From Tannerella sp. (GTDB taxonomy: Bacteria > Bacteroidota > Bacteroidia > Bacteroidales > Tannerellaceae), in the NCBI GenBank assembly GCA_031289445.1, contig JAITPL010000082.1, positions 1 to 6,390 of the forward strand: 6,390 nucleotides of DNA. Reading direction: 5' to 3'. The translations under genes and the position numbers were made by a program. The first letter of the stretch is position 1, and every line of letters begins with the position of its first letter. Below, piece after piece: positions 5,282 to 6,390 of this stretch. The notes below the pieces were generated by a model. The model saw only the letters and a list, made by a program, of their open reading frames with translations, had not been told where the DNA came from and searched no databases.

Positions 5282-6390
5282 ATGGACAACAAAAAACAAA
5301 GAGAACTGCCGCTTGGCATACAGGATTTTGAGACATTGCGCACCAATAAATTCATTTATGTTGACAAGACGCAATATGTTTATCAGTTGGCGTCGGTTGT
5401 AAGGCCATACTTTCTGGGTCGTCCGCGACGCTTTGGCAAGAGCCTTCTACTCTCGACCCTGCGCGATTATTTCCTCGGAAAAAAAGAACTCTTCGAGGGA
5501 CTTGCCATTGCCGACCTCGAAAAGGACTGGACGGTATATCCGGTCATCTACATCGACCTCAACAAGGAATCTTATACTTCGATATCGAAACTCGAAGCCG
5601 TGCTTAATCACATTTTGTCAATACATGAGGAAATTTGGGGACGAAAAGAAAATGACACGACCATTGCGTTGCGTTTTGAGAATCTTATCCGCCGTGCAGG
5701 CGCCGAAACCAAGCAGAAAGTTGTAGTGTTGATAGACGAGTACGACAAACCCCTGGTCAATACTCTGGATGACGAGAAATTGAATGACGCGATGCGCGAT
5801 TTGCTGAAAGGCTTCTATGGCGTCTTGAAAAGCAATAGCGCCAATATCCGCTTTGTGATGCTTACAGGGGTGACCAAATTCTCCAAGTTAGGCATCTTCA
5901 GTGACCTGAACTTTCTGATAGATATAAGTATGAATAAGGACTATGCGGCTATATGCGGCATCACGGAAGAGGAACTCATACAAAATTTCAAACCGGAAAT
6001 TCAAACGTTGGGCAAGGAAAACGAAATGACTTTCGAAGCTGCTCTTGCCGAGATGAAGAAGCGTTATGACGGTTACCATTTTGCCGATCGAAGCCCCGAT
6101 ATTTATAATCCGTACAGCGTGCTCAACACTCTGCTTAAACGCCATTTCGGTTACTACTGGTTCGAGACCGGCACGCCTACTTTTCTGGTTAAGATGATAA
6201 AGCAGAGGCGGCTGGATGTTCGCAAGTTTGAAGCTGACGATGTGAGAGTTTCCGCAAAAGATATTTTCGACTATCGCGTCGAATTGAGCGATCCCGTTCC
6301 CATACTTTATCAGGCCGGCTATCTGACAATTAAATCGTATAAAAAACTGACCGATACTTATGTGCTTGGCTATCCGAACGAGGAAGTAAA
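5282..6390 (+). CDS. AAA-ATPase-like / PD-(D/E)XK nuclease family protein, 3' end beyond window
   Basis: The reading frame is open from the ATG at 5282 to the window edge, giving 369 codons. The protein belongs to the AAA-ATPase-like family (AAA-ATPase_like N-terminus, DUF1703-type PD-(D/E)XK nuclease C-terminus), which is highly multiplied in Bacteroidota. Visible are the N-terminal FETLRTNKFIYVDKT segment (16-30), a Walker A loop as GRPRRFGKS at 46-54, Walker B VVVLIDEYD at 146-154, a sensor-like LTGVTKFSK at 193-201 and the RYDGYHF block at 260-266. The predicted nuclease domain would lie in the missing C-terminal part, since members are usually around 500 or more residues. The function is not established; proposals such as nucleic acid cleavage or defence are inference. 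No frameshift or internal stop was found in the visible part. It has its own promoter, follows a palindromic repeat, and is unlikely to be co-transcribed with the kinase. Confidence 0.9.
   Translation, partial: MDNKKQRELPLGIQDFETLRTNKFIYVDKTQYVYQLASVVRPYFLGRPRRFGKSLLLSTLRDYFLGKKELFEGLAIADLEKDWTVYPVIYIDLNKESYTSISKLEAVLNHILSIHEEIWGRKENDTTIALRFENLIRRAGAETKQKVVVLIDEYDKPLVNTLDDEKLNDAMRDLLKGFYGVLKSNSANIRFVMLTGVTKFSKLGIFSDLNFLIDISMNKDYAAICGITEEELIQNFKPEIQTLGKENEMTFEAALAEMKKRYDGYHFADRSPDIYNPYSVLNTLLKRHFGYYWFETGTPTFLVKMIKQRRLDVRKFEADDVRVSAKDIFDYRVELSDPVPILYQAGYLTIKSYKKLTDTYVLGYPNEEV

Overview
The window looks like chromosomal DNA from a member of the Bacteroidota, probably Bacteroidales. Two promoter-like sites carry the phylum's -7 box (TAnnTTTG, here TACCTTTG both times). 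The start codons lack clear Shine-Dalgarno sequences, the tRNA gene has no encoded CCA, and the sensor kinase, the GT-B-like glycosyltransferase and the AAA-ATPase are of types common in this phylum. This assignment comes from recognising families and motifs, not from a database search.

Layout, left to right. Positions 13-87 (minus) hold a tRNA-Pro(UGG) gene with its own promoter at about 105-134. Positions 146-322 hold a T-rich stretch, a 12-bp tandem repeat and a 53-bp-period tandem duplication derived from the 3' end of the next gene. From 265 to 3794 a compact minus-strand operon is read right to left: a B12-binding-type radical SAM enzyme (3794-2361), a GT2 glycosyltransferase (2361-1570 plus its stop, ending at 1573 by stop codon), a GT-B glycosyltransferase-like protein (1568-426) and a 59-residue one-TM, Cys-rich protein like the FeoB-associated P12 family (444-265). 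The junctions are a 1-nt stop/start overlap, a 4-nt gap and a 19-nt overlap, so co-transcription and translational coupling are likely. A divergent spacer (3795-3951) carries three degenerate repeats. On the plus strand follow an orphan two-TM sensor histidine kinase (3952-5112), a spacer with a heptamer triplet, a palindromic repeat and a promoter (5113-5281), and the start of an AAA-ATPase/PD-(D/E)XK family protein (from 5282, cut by the window end).

How the genes may work together. The two glycosyltransferases and the radical SAM enzyme probably contribute to one surface glycan or glycolipid: the GT2 and GT-B-like enzymes would add sugars and the radical SAM enzyme would modify a lipid, sugar or peptide component. 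The substrate cannot be read from the sequence. The Cys-rich membrane protein is an odd passenger, since its relatives usually sit beside feoB. The kinase has no response regulator in the window, and the AAA-ATPase has its own promoter and is probably unrelated to the operon. The most unusual structures are the duplicated gene tail at 196-298, the triple repeat between the divergent genes and the palindrome before the AAA-ATPase. I found no clear evidence of a wholly new system; the radical SAM/GT/GT/P12 operon is the best candidate for an uncharacterised pathway.
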